NCBI GenBank assembly: GCA_947683625.1
Contig: CANTUR010000037.1
Span: 1,922,001 to 1,986,000 of the forward strand
Source: Mallotus nudiflorus
Taxonomy: Eukaryota; Streptophyta; Magnoliopsida; Malpighiales; Euphorbiaceae
Reading direction: 5' to 3'
DNA: 64,000 nucleotides
Each line of letters starts with the position of its first letter. Within the stretch, counting starts at the first letter, position 1. The notes under the pieces were generated by a model, which worked only from the letters and a program-made list of their open reading frames with translations, ran no database searches and was not told the origin of the DNA. Below, piece after piece: positions 11,399-24,484 of the stretch. The position numbers and the translations under genes are program-made.

Positions 11399-11925
11399 AG
11401 GAGAGGACACAGGATTATGCTGAAATAAATTCATTTAATTTTCATTTATCTTATTTTCAATGTGACTTGAAAGTTGTGCATTATTTTATAATCTCCTTAC
11501 AACTTTTCTTTTATTTTTTATTCAATGTAGGATTTTAAATTTGAGCGTTATACAATATAGCCACATATTTTCTATACAATTTTCTCCAATACATTTATTT
11601 TCTCAAACTAAAAATTAAATAGCTAATTGTGATTGAGTTTTAATTTCTACAATTTATAACTTTTATATTTTTTTAAACTAGTACCTTATACACCATAGAA
11701 TCTAAAATTTTTTTTATGAAATTTTAATTTTTACAATGTTTCACTTAGAAAAAAAAAAAAAATCAATGTTTTTTCATCTTTTTAATTTTTAATTTATCAT
11801 GTTTAAATTAATTTTATAAAAAAAAACCCTAGCAGCCAGGCTTTTACTTTTGGCGTCTCTAACGGCTTACTGGCTTTTCTAGCCGATGACTTTGATTTTT
11901 CATGGATATAGTAAGTCATTGAGAC
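11399..11925. other. AT-rich DNA before the LINE, no gene seen
   Basis: Low-complexity A/T runs. The last ~100 bp (from about 11826) may be LINE 5' untranslated region, since ORF1 begins shortly after. Confidence 0.5.
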
Positions 11926-13210
11926 ATGTTCTCTGTTCTCACAAAGACCCCTCCTCCCTCAAGTTTGGTGGATGTTGCTCTAGCGATTCCAAAAAAATCT
12001 TTCGTTGATGTAGTCTCTAACTCTCTTGTTCTAACTGCATCAGAAGTGGTTAATAAATGTGAATTCATTTCAATTAACATTAATCAGGACCTATATGATA
12101 AGAGATTAGCTTTATGAAAGTATGCTTTGATAGGTGAATTAGTAATACTAAAGCAGGGTTCTCTATAGAAGGTCGCTGATTTAAAAGACAGATTGTCATC
12201 TGTTTAGGGACTATCTAGTGCTTGGAAGTTAATTTCATTAGGAAGGGGCTTTTATCAAATTTTTTTAACTTTAGAAGAAGAGAAGAACCTGGTTTGGGGG
12301 CATGGTTCTGTGTCTTTCAAGCCTAGAATCATATGTTTACTACATTAGTCAATAAATTTTGATCCTTTTTAGCATAAATCAACCACTAATTAGCTTTAGG
12401 TGAGGTTTTATAAGTTACCATATGAACACCGGCATCATCTTATTCTTGTAAACATTGTTAGGGGAATTGGAACTCCTCTTCATATTGACAATAACACTCT
12501 TAATAGTACTTTTAGTTATTATGCTAGAGTATGGGTTGAAGTTGATCTTTCAATTGAACTTCTAATTCCCTTATGATTGAAAGAATAGGGAAGAGGTTCT
12601 TCATCGATGATGTCTAGGAAAATCTCCCTAATTTTTATTCTTCATGTTCAAATATTAGGCATCTTTTACTAATTTTAGACTTAAAAAGAATAATTTCAAA
12701 AGGGTGGAGATAGAAAAGAAACAACATGAGGCTCTAAAAAATAATGGCTACCTAAAGAGACAACTACTAGTTAGCATAGTGGCAACGATCATAACATCAA
12801 TGATATTCATCCTCCCATGAATGATGGCAATGTTCATTTGGAACAAAAACATGTTCTAGCACATTAAGTGATCAATTTGAGTATGTAGGATGGTTATTAG
12901 GTTGATGCTACTTTTGAGTGGCATTGTCTTGAGGTATATGATGAAGACAACTCTTTATAGTGGGACCTACTGGAGGATAATGATACAACTAGTCAAAGAG
13001 ATATAGATGGTGCATCTGAGGTGGGTGCATAAATAGTTCTTTAAGGTAGTGAAATAGATATAGTGTTAGGTGTAAAAACCATTTGAGATAAGGTTTTATG
13101 AGCTGATTAAATGGATGATGATTAAAGGACTTGGACCACAGTTACTCGTTAAAAAAAGTGAACACACAAAAAATCACAAGGTACTTATCATGTTATTCTC
13201 ATAAAAAAGG
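11926..13210 (+). pseudogene. LINE ORF1 (DUF4283-type RNA-binding protein)
   Basis: Reading frames from 11926 follow the plant L1 ORF1: a proline/serine-rich start, DLKDRLSSV, WKLISLGRGFYQIFL, EEEKNLVWGHGSVSFKP (DUF4283 core, about 12190-12330), then RFYKLPYEHRHHLIL and IVRGIGTPLHID, ending with a CCHC segment near 12630-12670 that is worn here but intact in copy B. ORF1 protein binds LINE RNA. Stops at CAG/TGG-derived codons occur throughout. Confidence 0.8.
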
Positions 13211-13239
13211 ACAACCAAGAAACCACTCTGACTCAATTT

Positions 13240-14300
13240 ATGAAGGTTTTTTATTGGAATTGTAGAGGTATTAGAAATTCCAAAAAAAAAAGAACTTTGT
13301 TTCAATATTGTAAGCAATATAATCCAAAGTTGTTTTGTATTACTAACTTATGGTTGATGATTTTGATTCCATTCCCAGTCATTTCTAGAATTCTTTGGGT
13401 TTGTTCTTTATTGCTTCTACTAAAAGCTCTCTTCCATCTATGTGGATTTTTGGTAAATTATATAATTTAATTCCTTTATGGCTATATATTCATTTGCAAT
13501 ATGTAAGCATGGATTTATATTTTAATAACCAAGTTCATCATTTTAGCTTTATTTATAGTAGGGTGTGGAGTAATAAACGAGTTGAACTTTGGACTAAACT
13601 ACTTTCTATAGTGGATTCTGCTAATGATTGTTGGTTTTTTATAGGTTATTTTATGGTTGTTCTGGGAACTCATGAAAAAGTGGGTAGAGCTCTTGCTGCC
13701 AAGCATTATAGAGAGTTTAAATCTTTTTTTAATGCTAGTCATTTGAATGAAATTCTAATGAGAGGAGCCTATTATACTTAGTGTAATGGTCACTTGCGTT
13801 CAGATATTATGGAAAGCATTCTTGATAGCTCTTTAACTTCTTTCAAATTCCCTTCCTTTTGGCAATCCATCCATTTTCTAGCTCTTCCAAGACATTATTT
13901 AGATTATGCTATGCTATTGTTGACTTGTTCTAAAGGGTTGATAAGGGTGCCTCGGTTTAGGTTTCAAGCTATGTGGATAACATATGGATCTCTATGGGAT
14001 TTGGTTACCATAAATTAGCTAATGCTGTGCTGGGTTTTTTTATGGATGCGGGTTTTATCTATTAAACTAAAGCATCTTCATCATATTCTAAGGCAATGAA
14101 ATAAAAATGTGTTTGGTAATCTTAGCCAAAATATTTCTAAAGCCTAAGCTATTTTTTTGGATGTTCAAAACTCTATTTCCATTCAAGGTATTGCAGATGA
14201 TTTGCATTATAAAGAGTTAGAAGCTCATGCCACTCTAGACACACCTTATTCAATAAGAGAATTTTCTTAAAGAGAAGAGTTGAGTTAGGTGGTTAAAAGT
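13240..14300 (+). pseudogene. LINE ORF2 endonuclease (APE-type) domain
   Basis: Begins MKVFYWNCRGIRN, the ORF2 N-terminal motif of plant L1 elements. After a frame change near 13470, WTKLLSIVDSANDCWFFIGYFM corresponds to the catalytic 'GDFN' region; both key residues are altered (GYFM). EKVGRALAAKHYREFKSFFN and RFRFQAMW follow in shifted frames. In a live element this nicks the target DNA to prime reverse transcription. Confidence 0.85.
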
Positions 14301-16420
14301 AGATGATAGAAACTCTTTTTTTTTTCATAATCTCTTAGCTAGAAGATAGCTTTTACAAGGAATTTCCAAGCAGAAGATTGATGGTACTATTTTTGAAGAT
14401 TTAGATGTTATTGAAAACCATGTGGTGAATTTTTAAAATAAGTTGTTTGGTCCTAATCCAAATGTGTCTTCAAATTTGAATTTCATTAAAGATGTCATTC
14501 CTTCCTTGGTTTTTGACAAAGATAGTATTGTGCCCTTCATTTGAGGAGATAAAAAATTATTTTTTTTTGATGGATCCCTGTAGTGCTCCAATCCAAATGG
14601 ATTCACTGGTTTGTTTTTTGAACTTATTGGGATATTATTGGGGTTAATGTTTGTAATGTTGTTAAGAGCTTTTTTGTTATAGGGAAAATTATTCTGGGTT
14701 TTAATTCTAGTTTTATGGTTCTTATTCCTAAGGTGAAAGAAGCCATCATGATTGAATACTATCGACTTATTATTCTTAGTAATTTTTGTTATAAGATTAT
14801 TACTAAGATTATTATTGATTGATTGTCCCTTATTTCCGGTAATATTATTTCCCTTAATTAATTTGGTTTTATTAAAAATAGGAATATTTCACATTCAATT
14901 ATTATAGCTTCGGAAGGTATTAATTTTCTTGATAAGAGATGTTTTGGTGGCAATATGGCGCTAAAAATTGACATCCCAAAGGCTTTTGATACTATGGATT
15001 GTAATTTTATTCTTGATATTTTTGACATGTATGGTTTTTCTTTTCAATTTAGAGACTGGATTTTGGAAATTTTCTTTTCTACTTGGATTTCTATTTTACT
15101 TAATGGGGTTCCAAAAGGTTATTTTGCTTGCTCTAGGTGTGTTGGATAAGAGGATCCTTTGTCTCCTCTTTTGTTCTACGTAGCTAAAGATTTTCTTAGT
15201 AGATGGCCTTCAAAAGTGGCAACCGATAATCTTTTTGATAGTATGCACTACTCTAGAGAGTCCTTTCTTCCTTCTCATTTGCTCTATACAGATGATGTCC
15301 TTACTTTTGGGAAGGCGTCCTCTAAAATATTCATTTATTGGAAAATTTATTTTAGATTTATGGTGATCTTTCAGGCCAGAGAGTTAATTGGTGCAAGTCT
15401 AACATGTTCTTTGGAAAGGCAATTACTTTTCACAAAGCTAATCTATTAAAGGAGATAATTGGATTAATAAGGGATTTCTTCCTTTTAATTATCTTGGATT
15501 TTCAATTTTTCAAGGTGTAGCTAGAAGAAAATGGTTGTAGCCTATAACTAATAAGAATGTTAATAAATTTGATAATTGGAAGGGTTCTTCATTGTCTATG
15601 GTAGGAAGATTAACACTAATTAACTTAGTTATTGTTAGTTATTTTTTGCATTCTTTCTTAGTTTATATATGGCCCAGAAGCTTGTTTGTCATATGAACAA
15701 ATATATAGGAATTTTCTTTGGACAAGTTCTGTTGATAATAGAAAATTGGTGGTTGTTCATTTGTTCAACTATTGTTTAAATAAAAAACATGGTGGCATGG
15801 AATTAAGGATAAGAATAATTGAATTTAGTTTTACTTGGGAAATTATCTTAGAGCTTGATAAGTCAGGATACATTCCTATTGTCCTTTCAAAGAATTAGTT
15901 GCTTTCGAGTGCGGATATTCCTAATGCTATTCCAATCTCTTCCTTTGTTTGGAGTTATATTAAGTCTTCTTTTTTGCATATGGAAGCTTCTATTAAATGG
16001 TTGATTGGTTCCTCTTCTTCTTTGAAGTTTTGTACTGATGAATGGGTTCAATCTACTTTGGCTAATAGACTTAATATTCCCCTAGTTCAGTAAGCTAAAT
16101 TGGATGTTCTAATTTTAGATTTCCTAGATAATAGTGCATGGCATCTTCTTGAGGATCTCCCCTTAAGTGTTAAATATGAAATCCTTTAAATTCAACCTTT
16201 AAAGTCTAGCTTTAATATTTGTCTTTGGATGCCTTTGGTGAATGGGATTTATTTAGTAAAATCTATGCTTGCTTCGCATTCTCATCCTATGGTTGCATGG
16301 TCTCAATTATTTTGGAAGGAATTTTTACCTCCTTCATGTTCTATTTTAGGTTGGCAAGCTTTTCTTAGATATTTTCCAATTGAGTATAACCTAATCTAGA
16401 AGGGCTTCCACACAACTTTT
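14301..16420 (+). pseudogene. LINE ORF2 reverse transcriptase and thumb, first segment
   Basis: Fingers near 14690-14900 (VLIPKVKEAIMIEYYR, FGFIKNRNISHSI), palm at 14955-15330 (MALKIDIPKAFDTMDCNFI; the YADD box reads YTDD), then a thumb/connection region to the start of the zf-RVT domain at about 16420 (VGWQAFLRYFP-like). Stops mostly at CAG or TGG codons. It then jumps back to RT sequence instead of continuing. Confidence 0.87.
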
Positions 16421-17930
16421 AGATGTTGTTTTTGTTATGTTGCCTCAAAATCAATGGTATTTCTTTTCAATTTAGATACTGGATTATGGAAATTTTCTCT
16501 TATGCTCGAATTTCTATTTTACTTAATGGGGTTCCAAAATGTTATTTTGCTTTTCCTAGGGGTGTTAAAAAGGGGGATCCTTTGTCTCCTCTTTTGTTCT
16601 GCTTAGCTAAAGATTTTCTTAGTAGATGGCCTTTAAAGGTGGCAAGCGATAATCTTTTTGATAGTATGCACTACTCTAGAGAGTCCTTTTTTTTTGTCTC
16701 ATTTTCTTTTTACATATGATGTCCTTATCTTTAGGAAAGCCTCCTCTAAAAATATTCATTTTCTGGCTAATGTATTTTAGATTTATGGTGATCTTTTAGG
16801 CTAAAGAGTTAATTGGTTCAAGTCTAACATTTTCTTTGGAAAGGCAGTTACTTTTTGGATATATAATCTATTAAAGGAGATCATTAGGATTAATAGGGGA
16901 TCTCTTCCTTTTAATTATGTTGGGGTTTTGATTTTTCAAGATGTTGCTAAAAGAAAGTAGTTGTACCCTATAACTAATAAGTTTGTTAATAAATTTGATA
17001 TTTGGAAGGGTTCTTTGTTGTCTATGGTAGGAAGATTAACGATGATTAACTTAGTTATTATAAGTTATTTTTTTTCATTCTTTTTAAATTTATAAATGGC
17101 CCAGAAGCTTATTTATCATATGAAGAAATATATTAGGAATTTTCTTTGGACAGGTTTTGTTGATAGTAAAAAATTAGTCGTTGTTCTTTAGTTCACTTGT
17201 TGTTTAAATAAAAAACATGGTGGCCTAGGAATTAAGGATATGGAGCAATTGAATTTTTCTTTACTTGGGAAACTATCTTGGAGCTTAATAACTCATGATA
17301 CATTCCCATTGTCCCTTATGAGAATCAGTTGCTTTTAAGTGTAGGTATTCTAAAGGCTATTCAAATGTCTTCCTCTATTTGGAGTTCTATTCACTCTTCT
17401 TTTTTTATAGATGGAAGCTTCTATTAGATGGTTGATTGGTTCCTCTTCTTCTTTAAAGTTTTGGACTGATGAATGGGTTCAATCTACTTTGGCTAATAAA
17501 CTTAATATTCCTCTAGTTCAGTAAGCTAAATTAGATGTTCCAATTTTAGAATTTCTAGTTAATGATGTATGGTATGATCCTGAGGATCTCCCTTTAAGTG
17601 TTAAATGTGAAATCCTTCAAATTCAGCCTTTAAAATCTAGCTCTAATATTTGTCTTTGGATGCCCTCGGTGAATGGGATTTATTTAGTGAAATCTATGCT
17701 TGCTTCGCATTCTTATCCTATAGTTGCATGGTCTCAGTCCTTTTAGAAGGAATTTTTACCTCCTTCATGTTCTATTTTAGGTTGGCAAGCTTTTCTTAGA
17801 TATTTTCCAACTAAGGATAATCTAATCAAGAAAGTCTTTCACATAGATTCTAGACATTATTTTTGTTATGTTGCCTCATAATAAGTGGATCATTTATATA
17901 TTCAGTGTCCACTTTTCAAAGAGATTTGAA
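16421..17930 (+). pseudogene. LINE ORF2 duplicated RT-to-zf-RVT segment
   Basis: From about 16450 the sequence repeats the RT palm (ISFQFRYWIMEIF, ISILLNGVPK, KKGDPLSPLLFCLAKDF) that already occurred at 15030-15180, and continues through thumb and zf-RVT to 17900 in parallel with 15480-16420. The junction falls in '...tcaatgg|tatttc', where the first pass has '...atgg|tttttc', so the join uses a few shared bases. Copy B at 21616 has the same join. Confidence 0.85.
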
Positions 17931-18720
17931 AGCTGTTAAGGATATGTTTTAGTGACCTCTTCCCTTTTTAGGGTCCTTTGTTTCTCTTATTAAGGCTACC
18001 ATGGTATGTCATTTTAGTTCTCAAGTTAAAGTGCTTTCTATTTCTTCTAATATTAATACTATTTGGTTGATTTGGCATTGCCAAAATTTCATTATATCTT
18101 ATAATGCTAAGCTGGATATATTCCTAGCTTTTAGATGGCCATGGAAAATTATAAAGGAATATGCCTTCTTTAATATTAGCTTGATGTCTAATTCGATGAC
18201 TAAATTCCATCCTCTTTCTCTTTTAATTATCAAAGCTATTCCTTCTAAAGCTCCCAAGATTATTAGTGTCACTTTGTACCCTCTTATTTTAGGTTGGACT
18301 AAGGTAAACACTGATGGGTCATCAGTTGGAGCTCTGGGTTGTTATGGTACAGGTGGCATCTTCAGGAATATAAAAGGCTATGTTAAAGGTGCTTTTGCTT
18401 TTAATGCAAGTGTTGGTTTTTCTTATCTTACTGAGCTTCAGGCTACTATGTTTGTAGTTAAGAAAGCCAAGGAATTTGGGTGGTGCAGTTTATGGCTAGA
18501 GTGTGACTCAGCTTAGGTGGTGTATTTATTTAGTTCAAGGTCTGTGGAGGTTCCATGAGTGGTTTCGCATCAATGCGATTCTTGTTTGGATGATTTGAAG
18601 TGCTTGAAATTCATTATTTCTTATATATTCCATTAAGGGAATGGAGTGGTTGACAACTTTGCCAAATATGGTATGCACCATGCTGATTCTCAGTGGTGCA
18701 CTTCTTGTTTGAATTTTTTA
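17931..18720 (+). pseudogene. LINE ORF2 RNase H (RVT_3-type) domain
   Basis: Open 171 codons at 18001-18516 covering the linker and most of the RNase H: GWTKVNTDGSSVGALG (first catalytic Asp), TELQATMFVVKKAKE (Glu), WLECDSA (Asp), then after a TGG-derived stop, an HxGNGVVDNFAKYG block near 18640. The catalytic acids are kept, making this the best preserved part of the LINE. Confidence 0.87.
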
Positions 18721-18915
18721 TTTACCTTTTGTTTGAAGATTTTAGTTTGGTAGAGAATTTTCGTTTTTATTAATTTTTAGGTTGTTGTTTTGTTTAGCTG
18801 TACTTTTCTTTTTCATTAATAATATTTTGAGTCCTTTTACATGATGAGGATGCTAAGATTGTGTGAACCTAGTTGGGATAATTGGGTGCATCCACTAATA
18901 TTAGGCCTCAATTTT
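18721..18915 (+). other. LINE 3' untranslated region
   Basis: Ends with a conserved block (attgggtgcatcca...attaggcctcaa) followed by an A-rich stretch. The same block is found in copy B at about 24105-24140. Confidence 0.65.
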
Positions 18916-20496
18916 TGAAAAAAAATTATCGAATTTTTTACTTATTAATATGTTTTATTTACTTAATTTTTTTTCCTATACTAATATTTTTTTTAAATTA
19001 AAAATATATAACTTTATTATATTTAATAATGTTTTTTAACTTGATATGAGTTAATTATTTAGGAGGGTACCGAAGTTTGCCCTTATCTCATTTTGGTCAC
19101 CAAATTTCAGTTCGTATCTTTTTGGTTAATATACTTCTATTTTATTTCAAAATGGTTACCCAAATGCTTTTTCTAATCTATAAAGATTCAGGATTACTAG
19201 TTTGGTCCAAACTTGAACTTTTTTTATAATTAAGTCCCTAGGTTCTGTATGAAATAAATAAAATTGAATTTTATTTATATTTTTGTTTACCTCATGCTTT
19301 TTACTGTAAAAAACCTTGTTTAGTATATTTGTTTGTTTGACTAGTCTAATGTTAATAATTTAAAAAAAATTTAAGACAACAATTATTTGAAACTGGTCAA
19401 TAAGAATTTAATACTCATTTAAAATATTATAACCAATATTGTAATTGTATTGAATAGAGTAGAAAGTTGTCTATTATATTTTTAGGTCATCTCCTTGGCT
19501 CTAAATTACCTTTGGGTCCTATTGTTAGCTCTTGATAATTTGAGAAACTAAAAGAATTTAAAAATTCAATATCCTATCATTCTTGATCCCTGAGTAGCTT
19601 TTGATTCCACCTAATAAGAGCAGACTCACAAGGAGTGCTATTAGAGCTATAAGAGAAGGTGATAAAATGAATTTCTAAAATTCTTTGTAATTTTGGACTA
19701 AATTGAAAACATTAAAATTTAAGGACTAAAAATTCTAGACAGTACCCTTTTTGAAATTGGATTATCAAAAGCAAACAAATTAAAGTTTAATACTCAAACT
19801 TCAACAAGAGTATAGTTAGGTGATTTTGAAAATATTTAACTCTACTTAATATCTTATTACTATTTCATTATATTTTCTCAAAATTGTAGTCACTTAATAC
19901 AAATACTAATTTACTTCAAAACTACAGAATTTATCATGAAATTAAATTAATATTTAATCATGTTTATTTAATTAATATTAATGCTTAATAATTTAAATTA
20001 TATTTATTTAATACAAATATTAATATTAATTTCTGCAAAAATGTATAATTTCGTAACTAATATGTAATTTTGTATTATAAAATTCAATAATTTTACAAAA
20101 TATAAATTTGTGTTACTAGAATTAAAAACTTTAATAATATTATATAATACTTACTTAATGCCATACTCTATGTTAATACTATTTCACATCAAATGATATG
20201 ATTATTATTATAAATATATAATTTGTATTATATTTAGTAATTTATATTATATAAAATTTATATTATGAATAAATAATTTCAATTCAATATCACCACCTAA
20301 TGCTAATATTTAAATTAATGAGCTAGTAAATGAGCATATTCGTGAGCTGGCTCATGAGTTTAATCACAAGCTTGCTTGCGAATTGATCATGAGCCTATTC
20401 GCAAGTTTAAATGAGCTAAGTTTAAGGAAGTTTAGACTCGACTGGTTTAGTTTACAAGTCTCATAATAAAGTTTGGACTCTACTCAATTAGTTTAA
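18916..20496. repeat. 3' flank of LINE copy A, duplicated at 24150-25772
   Basis: About 1.6 kb of AT-rich non-coding DNA with no gene. It aligns along its length with 24150-25772 with scattered substitutions, including the block aggagggta...tttgccctta and a run of ctcatgag/gcttgcttgcgaattgat motifs near 20330-20400. Since this lies outside the LINE, the LINE and flank were duplicated together. Confidence 0.8.
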
Positions 20497-20499
20497 CTT

Positions 20500-21615
20500 C
20501 ATGATTCCTTTATGATTGAAAGAATAGGGAAGAGGTTCTTCATCGATTTTGTCTATGAAAATCTCCTTAATTTTTGTTCTTCATGTTCAAATATTGGGCA
20601 TCTTCTAGATGATTGCAGACTTAACAAGAATAATTCAAAAGGGTGGAGATAAAAAAAGAAACAACATGAGGCTCCAAAAAAATAATGGCTACCTAAAGAG
20701 ACAACTTCTAGTCAGCATAGTGGTTATAACTTATAACTAGTAAGATTGTTAATAAATTTGGTAATTTGAAGGGTTCTTCGTTGTCTATGGTAGGAATATT
20801 AACAATGATTAATTTAGTTATTATGAGTTATTTTTTTCATTCTTTCTTAGTTTATAAATGGACTAGAAGCTTGTTTACCATATGAAGAAATATATAAAGA
20901 ATTTTCTTTGGATAGGTTCTATTGATAGTAGAAAATTGGTGGTTGTTCCATGGTTCACTTGTTGTTTAAATAAAAAACATGGTGGCGTTAGAATTAAGGA
21001 TATAAAGTAATTGAATTTAGCTTTACTTGGGAAATTATCATGGAGTTTGATAACTCAGGATACTTTCCCATTGTCCCATTCTGAGAATCAGTTACTTTAT
21101 GGTGCAAGTATTCCTAAGACTATTCCAATCTCTTCCTCTATTTAGAGTTATATTAAGTCTTCTTCTTTGCAGATGAAAGCTTCTATTAAATGGTTGATTG
21201 GTTCCTCTTCCTCTTTGAAGTTTTGGAGTGATTAATGGGTTCAATCTACTTTGGCTAATAGACTTAATATTCCCCTGGTTAAGCAAGCTAAATTGGATGT
21301 TCCAATTTTAGATTTCCTAGGTAATGGTGTATGACATGTTCCTAAGGATCTCCCATTAAGTGTTAAATGTGAAATCCTTTAAATTCAACATTTAAAGTCT
21401 AGCTCTAATATTTATCTCTGGATGCCCTCGATGAATGGGATTTATTTAGTGAAATCTATGCTTGCTTCGCATTCTCATCCTATGGTTACATGGCCTCAGT
21501 TCTTTTGGAAGGAACTTTTACCTCCTTCATGTTCTATTTTAGGTTGGCAAGCATTTCTTAGATATTGGCCAACTTAGGATAACCTAATCAAGAAGGGCTT
21601 TCACATAGCTTTTAG
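20500..21615 (+). pseudogene. LINE copy B: end of ORF1 fused to ORF2 thumb
   Basis: 20575-20616 encodes CSSCSNIGHLLDDC, an intact CX2CX4HX4C zinc knuckle of ORF1, better preserved than in copy A. At about 20722 ('agcatagtggt') the sequence jumps into the ORF2 thumb region equivalent to 15540 in copy A, an internal deletion of about 2.75 kb. Stops and frameshifts throughout. Confidence 0.8.
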
Positions 21616-23130
21616 ATGTTGTTTTTGTTATGTTGCTTCAGAATCAGTGGTATTTCTTTTCAATTTATAGACTGTATTTTGGAAATTTTCTTTTATGCTC
21701 GGGTTTCTATTTTACTTAATGGGGTTCCAAAAGGTTATTTCCTTGTTCCAGGAGTGTTAGATATGCGGATCCTTTGTCTCCTTTTTTATTTTGCTTAGCT
21801 GAAGATTTCCTTAGCAGATGGCCTTCAAAGGTGGCAAGTGATAATCTTTTTAATAATATGCACTGCTTTAGAGAGTCCTTTTTTCCTTCTCATTTTCTTT
21901 ATATGGATAATGTCCTTATTTTAGGAATGCCACCTCTAAAAATATTCATTTTTTGGCTAATCTATTTTACATTTATGGTAATCTTTTAGGCTAGAGAGTT
22001 AATTGGTGCAAGTCTAACATTTTCTTTGGAAAGGCAGTTACTTTTTGCAAAGCTATTCTATTAAAGGAGATCACTGGGATTAACAGGGGATCTCTTCCTT
22101 TTGATTATCTTGGGGTTTCATTTTTTCAAGGTGTAGCTAGAAGAAAGTGGTTGTAGCCTATAATTAATAAGATTGTTAATAAATTTGATAATTTGAAGGG
22201 TTCTTCATTGTCTATGGCTAGAAGATTAATGATGATTAACTTAGTTATTATGAGTTATTTTTTTTCATTCTTTCTCAATTTATAAATGGCCCAGAAGCTT
22301 GTTTATCATATGAAGAAATATATTAGGAATTTTCTTTGGATATGTTTTGTTGACAATAGAAAAGTGGTGGTTGTTCCTTGGTTCACCTGTTATTTAAATA
22401 CAAAATATGGTGGCCTAGGAATTAAGGATGTAGAGCAATTGAATTTAGCTTTACTTTGGAAATTATCTTAGAGCTTGATAACTCAGGATACATTCCCATT
22501 GTCCCTTCTAAGAATCAATTGCTTTCGAGTGTAGGTATTCCTAAGGCTATTCCAATCTCTTCCTCTATTTGGAGTTATATTAAGTCTTCTTTTTTGCAGA
22601 TGAAAGCTTTTATTAAATGGTTTATTGGTTCCTCTTCCTCTTTGAAGTTTTGGACTAATGAATGGGTTCAATATACTTTAGCTAGTAGACTTAATAGTCC
22701 CCTGGTTCAGCGAGCTAAATTAGATGTTCCAATTTTAGACTTTGTAGTTAACGGTGTATGGCATGCTCTTGAGGATCTCCCCTTGAGTCTAGCCTTTAAA
22801 GTCTAGCTCTAAATAAATCCTATGGTTGTCTCTAAATAAATCACTAAATAAATCCTTCAAATTTAGCCTTAAAAGTCTAGCTCTAATATTTGTCTTTGGA
22901 TGCTCTCAGTGAATGGGATTTATTTAGTGAAATCTATGCTTGCTTTGCATTCTCATCCTATGGTTGTAGGGTCTCAATTCTTTTAGAAGGATTTTTTTTT
23001 ACCTCCTTCGTGTTTTATTTTAGGTTGGCAAGCTTTTATTAAATATTTGCCAACTGAGGATAACCTAATCAAGAAGGGCATTCACATAGTGTTTAAATGT
23101 TGTTTTTATTATGCTACCTCAGAATCGGTG
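21616..23130 (+). pseudogene. LINE copy B: duplicated RT, thumb and zf-RVT
   Basis: Opens with the same abnormal join as 16421 and then RT (ISFQFIDCILEIF, ILLNGVPKGY, SPFLFCLAEDFLSRW); the YADD box reads YMDN. Thumb and connection run to about 23130, with open stretches of 116 codons at 22456-22806. A small local rearrangement lies at 22797-22870, where 'tctaaataaatc'-like sequence is repeated. Confidence 0.82.
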
Positions 23131-24150
23131 GATCATTTATTTATATAGTGTCCATTTTCCAAAGAGATTTGAAAGTTTTTAAAGATACGTTTCAGTGACC
23201 TCTTCCCTCTTGAGGGTCCCTTATTTCTCTTATTAATGCTACCATGGGATGTAATTGTAGTTCTTATGTTAAAGTGTTTTGTATTTATTCTATTATTAGT
23301 GCTGTTTGGTTGATTCGGCATTGCCAACATTTCATTATATTTTATAATGTAAAGTCGGATATTTTCCTAGCTTTTAGATGGCTTTGGAAGATTATAAAGG
23401 AATGTGCCTTCTTTAATATTACCTCGATGTCTAATTTGATAAGTGAATTCTGTACTCTTTATCTTTTAAATATCAAAGTTATTCCTTCTAAAGCTCCCAA
23501 AATTATTAATGTCACTTTGTACCCTCCTATTTTATGTTAGACTAAGGTAAACATTGATCGGTCGGTAACTAGAGCTCTGGGTTGTTCTGGCGTAAGTGGT
23601 ATCTTAAGGAATTTAAGAGGCTATGTTAAAGGTGCTTTCATTTTACTTATGTTATTGAACTTTAGTCTGCTACGTTTGTAGTTAAGAAAGCTAAGGAATT
23701 TCGGTGGTGCAATTTATGGCTAGAGTGTGACTCAACTTGGGTGATGCATTTATTTAGTTTAAGGTTTGTGGAGGTTCCATGGGTGGTTTGGCATCAATGG
23801 GATTCTTGTTTGGATGATTTGAAGAGCTTGAACTTTGTTGTTTCTCATATATTCCGTGAAGAGAATGGAGTGGATGACAGCTTGACTAAATATGGTGTGC
23901 ACCATGCTGATTCTTAATGGTGTGCACTTTTTGTCTGAATTTTTTTATTCACCTTTTATTTGAAAATTTTAGTTCAATAGAGCATTTTTGTTTTTGTTAA
24001 TTTTTAGGTTGTTGTTTTGTTTAGCTGTACTTTTTTTTCCATTAATAATATTTTGAGTCCGTTTGCATGATGAGAATGCTAAGATTGTGCCAACCTAGTT
24101 GGAATAATTGGGTGCATCCATTGATATTAGGCCTCAACTTTTTTTTTTAA
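23131..24150 (+). pseudogene. LINE copy B: RNase H region and 3' UTR
   Basis: Parallel to 17931-18915. The first Asp region reads VNIDRSVTRALGC near 23545; the Glu region is shifted and about 30 bases shorter than copy A near 23640. The 3' UTR block (attgggtgcatcca, attaggcctcaa) ends at about 24140 before a T-rich run. Confidence 0.8.
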
Positions 24151-24446
24151 AAGTTGTAAATTTTTTTACTTATTACTATGTTGTATTTACTTAATGTTTT
24201 TTTCCTATACTAAAATTAATTTTAAATTACAACTATATAACTTTATTATATTTAATAATGTTTATTAACTTAATATGAGTTAATTATTTAGGAGGGTATT
24301 GAACTTTGCCCTTATTTGATTTTAGTTGCCAAATTTCAATTTGTATCTTTTTGGTTAATGTACTTCTTTTTTTATTTCAAAATGGTTACCCAAAAGCTTT
24401 TTCTAATCTGTAAAGATTCAAAATTATCAGTTTCGTCTGAACTTGA

Positions 24447-24484
<38 letters not shown>

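Larger units (their letters stand above)
11926..18915 (+). mobile_element. L1-type LINE, copy A (contains an internal RT duplication)
   Basis: A non-LTR retrotransposon of the plant L1 group: ORF1 (DUF4283-type with zinc knuckle region), ORF2 with apurinic endonuclease, reverse transcriptase, zf-RVT region and C-terminal RNase H, and a 3' untranslated tail ending near an A-rich run at about 18905-18912. ORF2 contains a second RT-to-zf-RVT segment (16421-17880) duplicating 15030-16420. All frames are broken by stops and shifts. Its 5' end is not sharply defined, and target-site duplications were not found. Confidence 0.88.
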
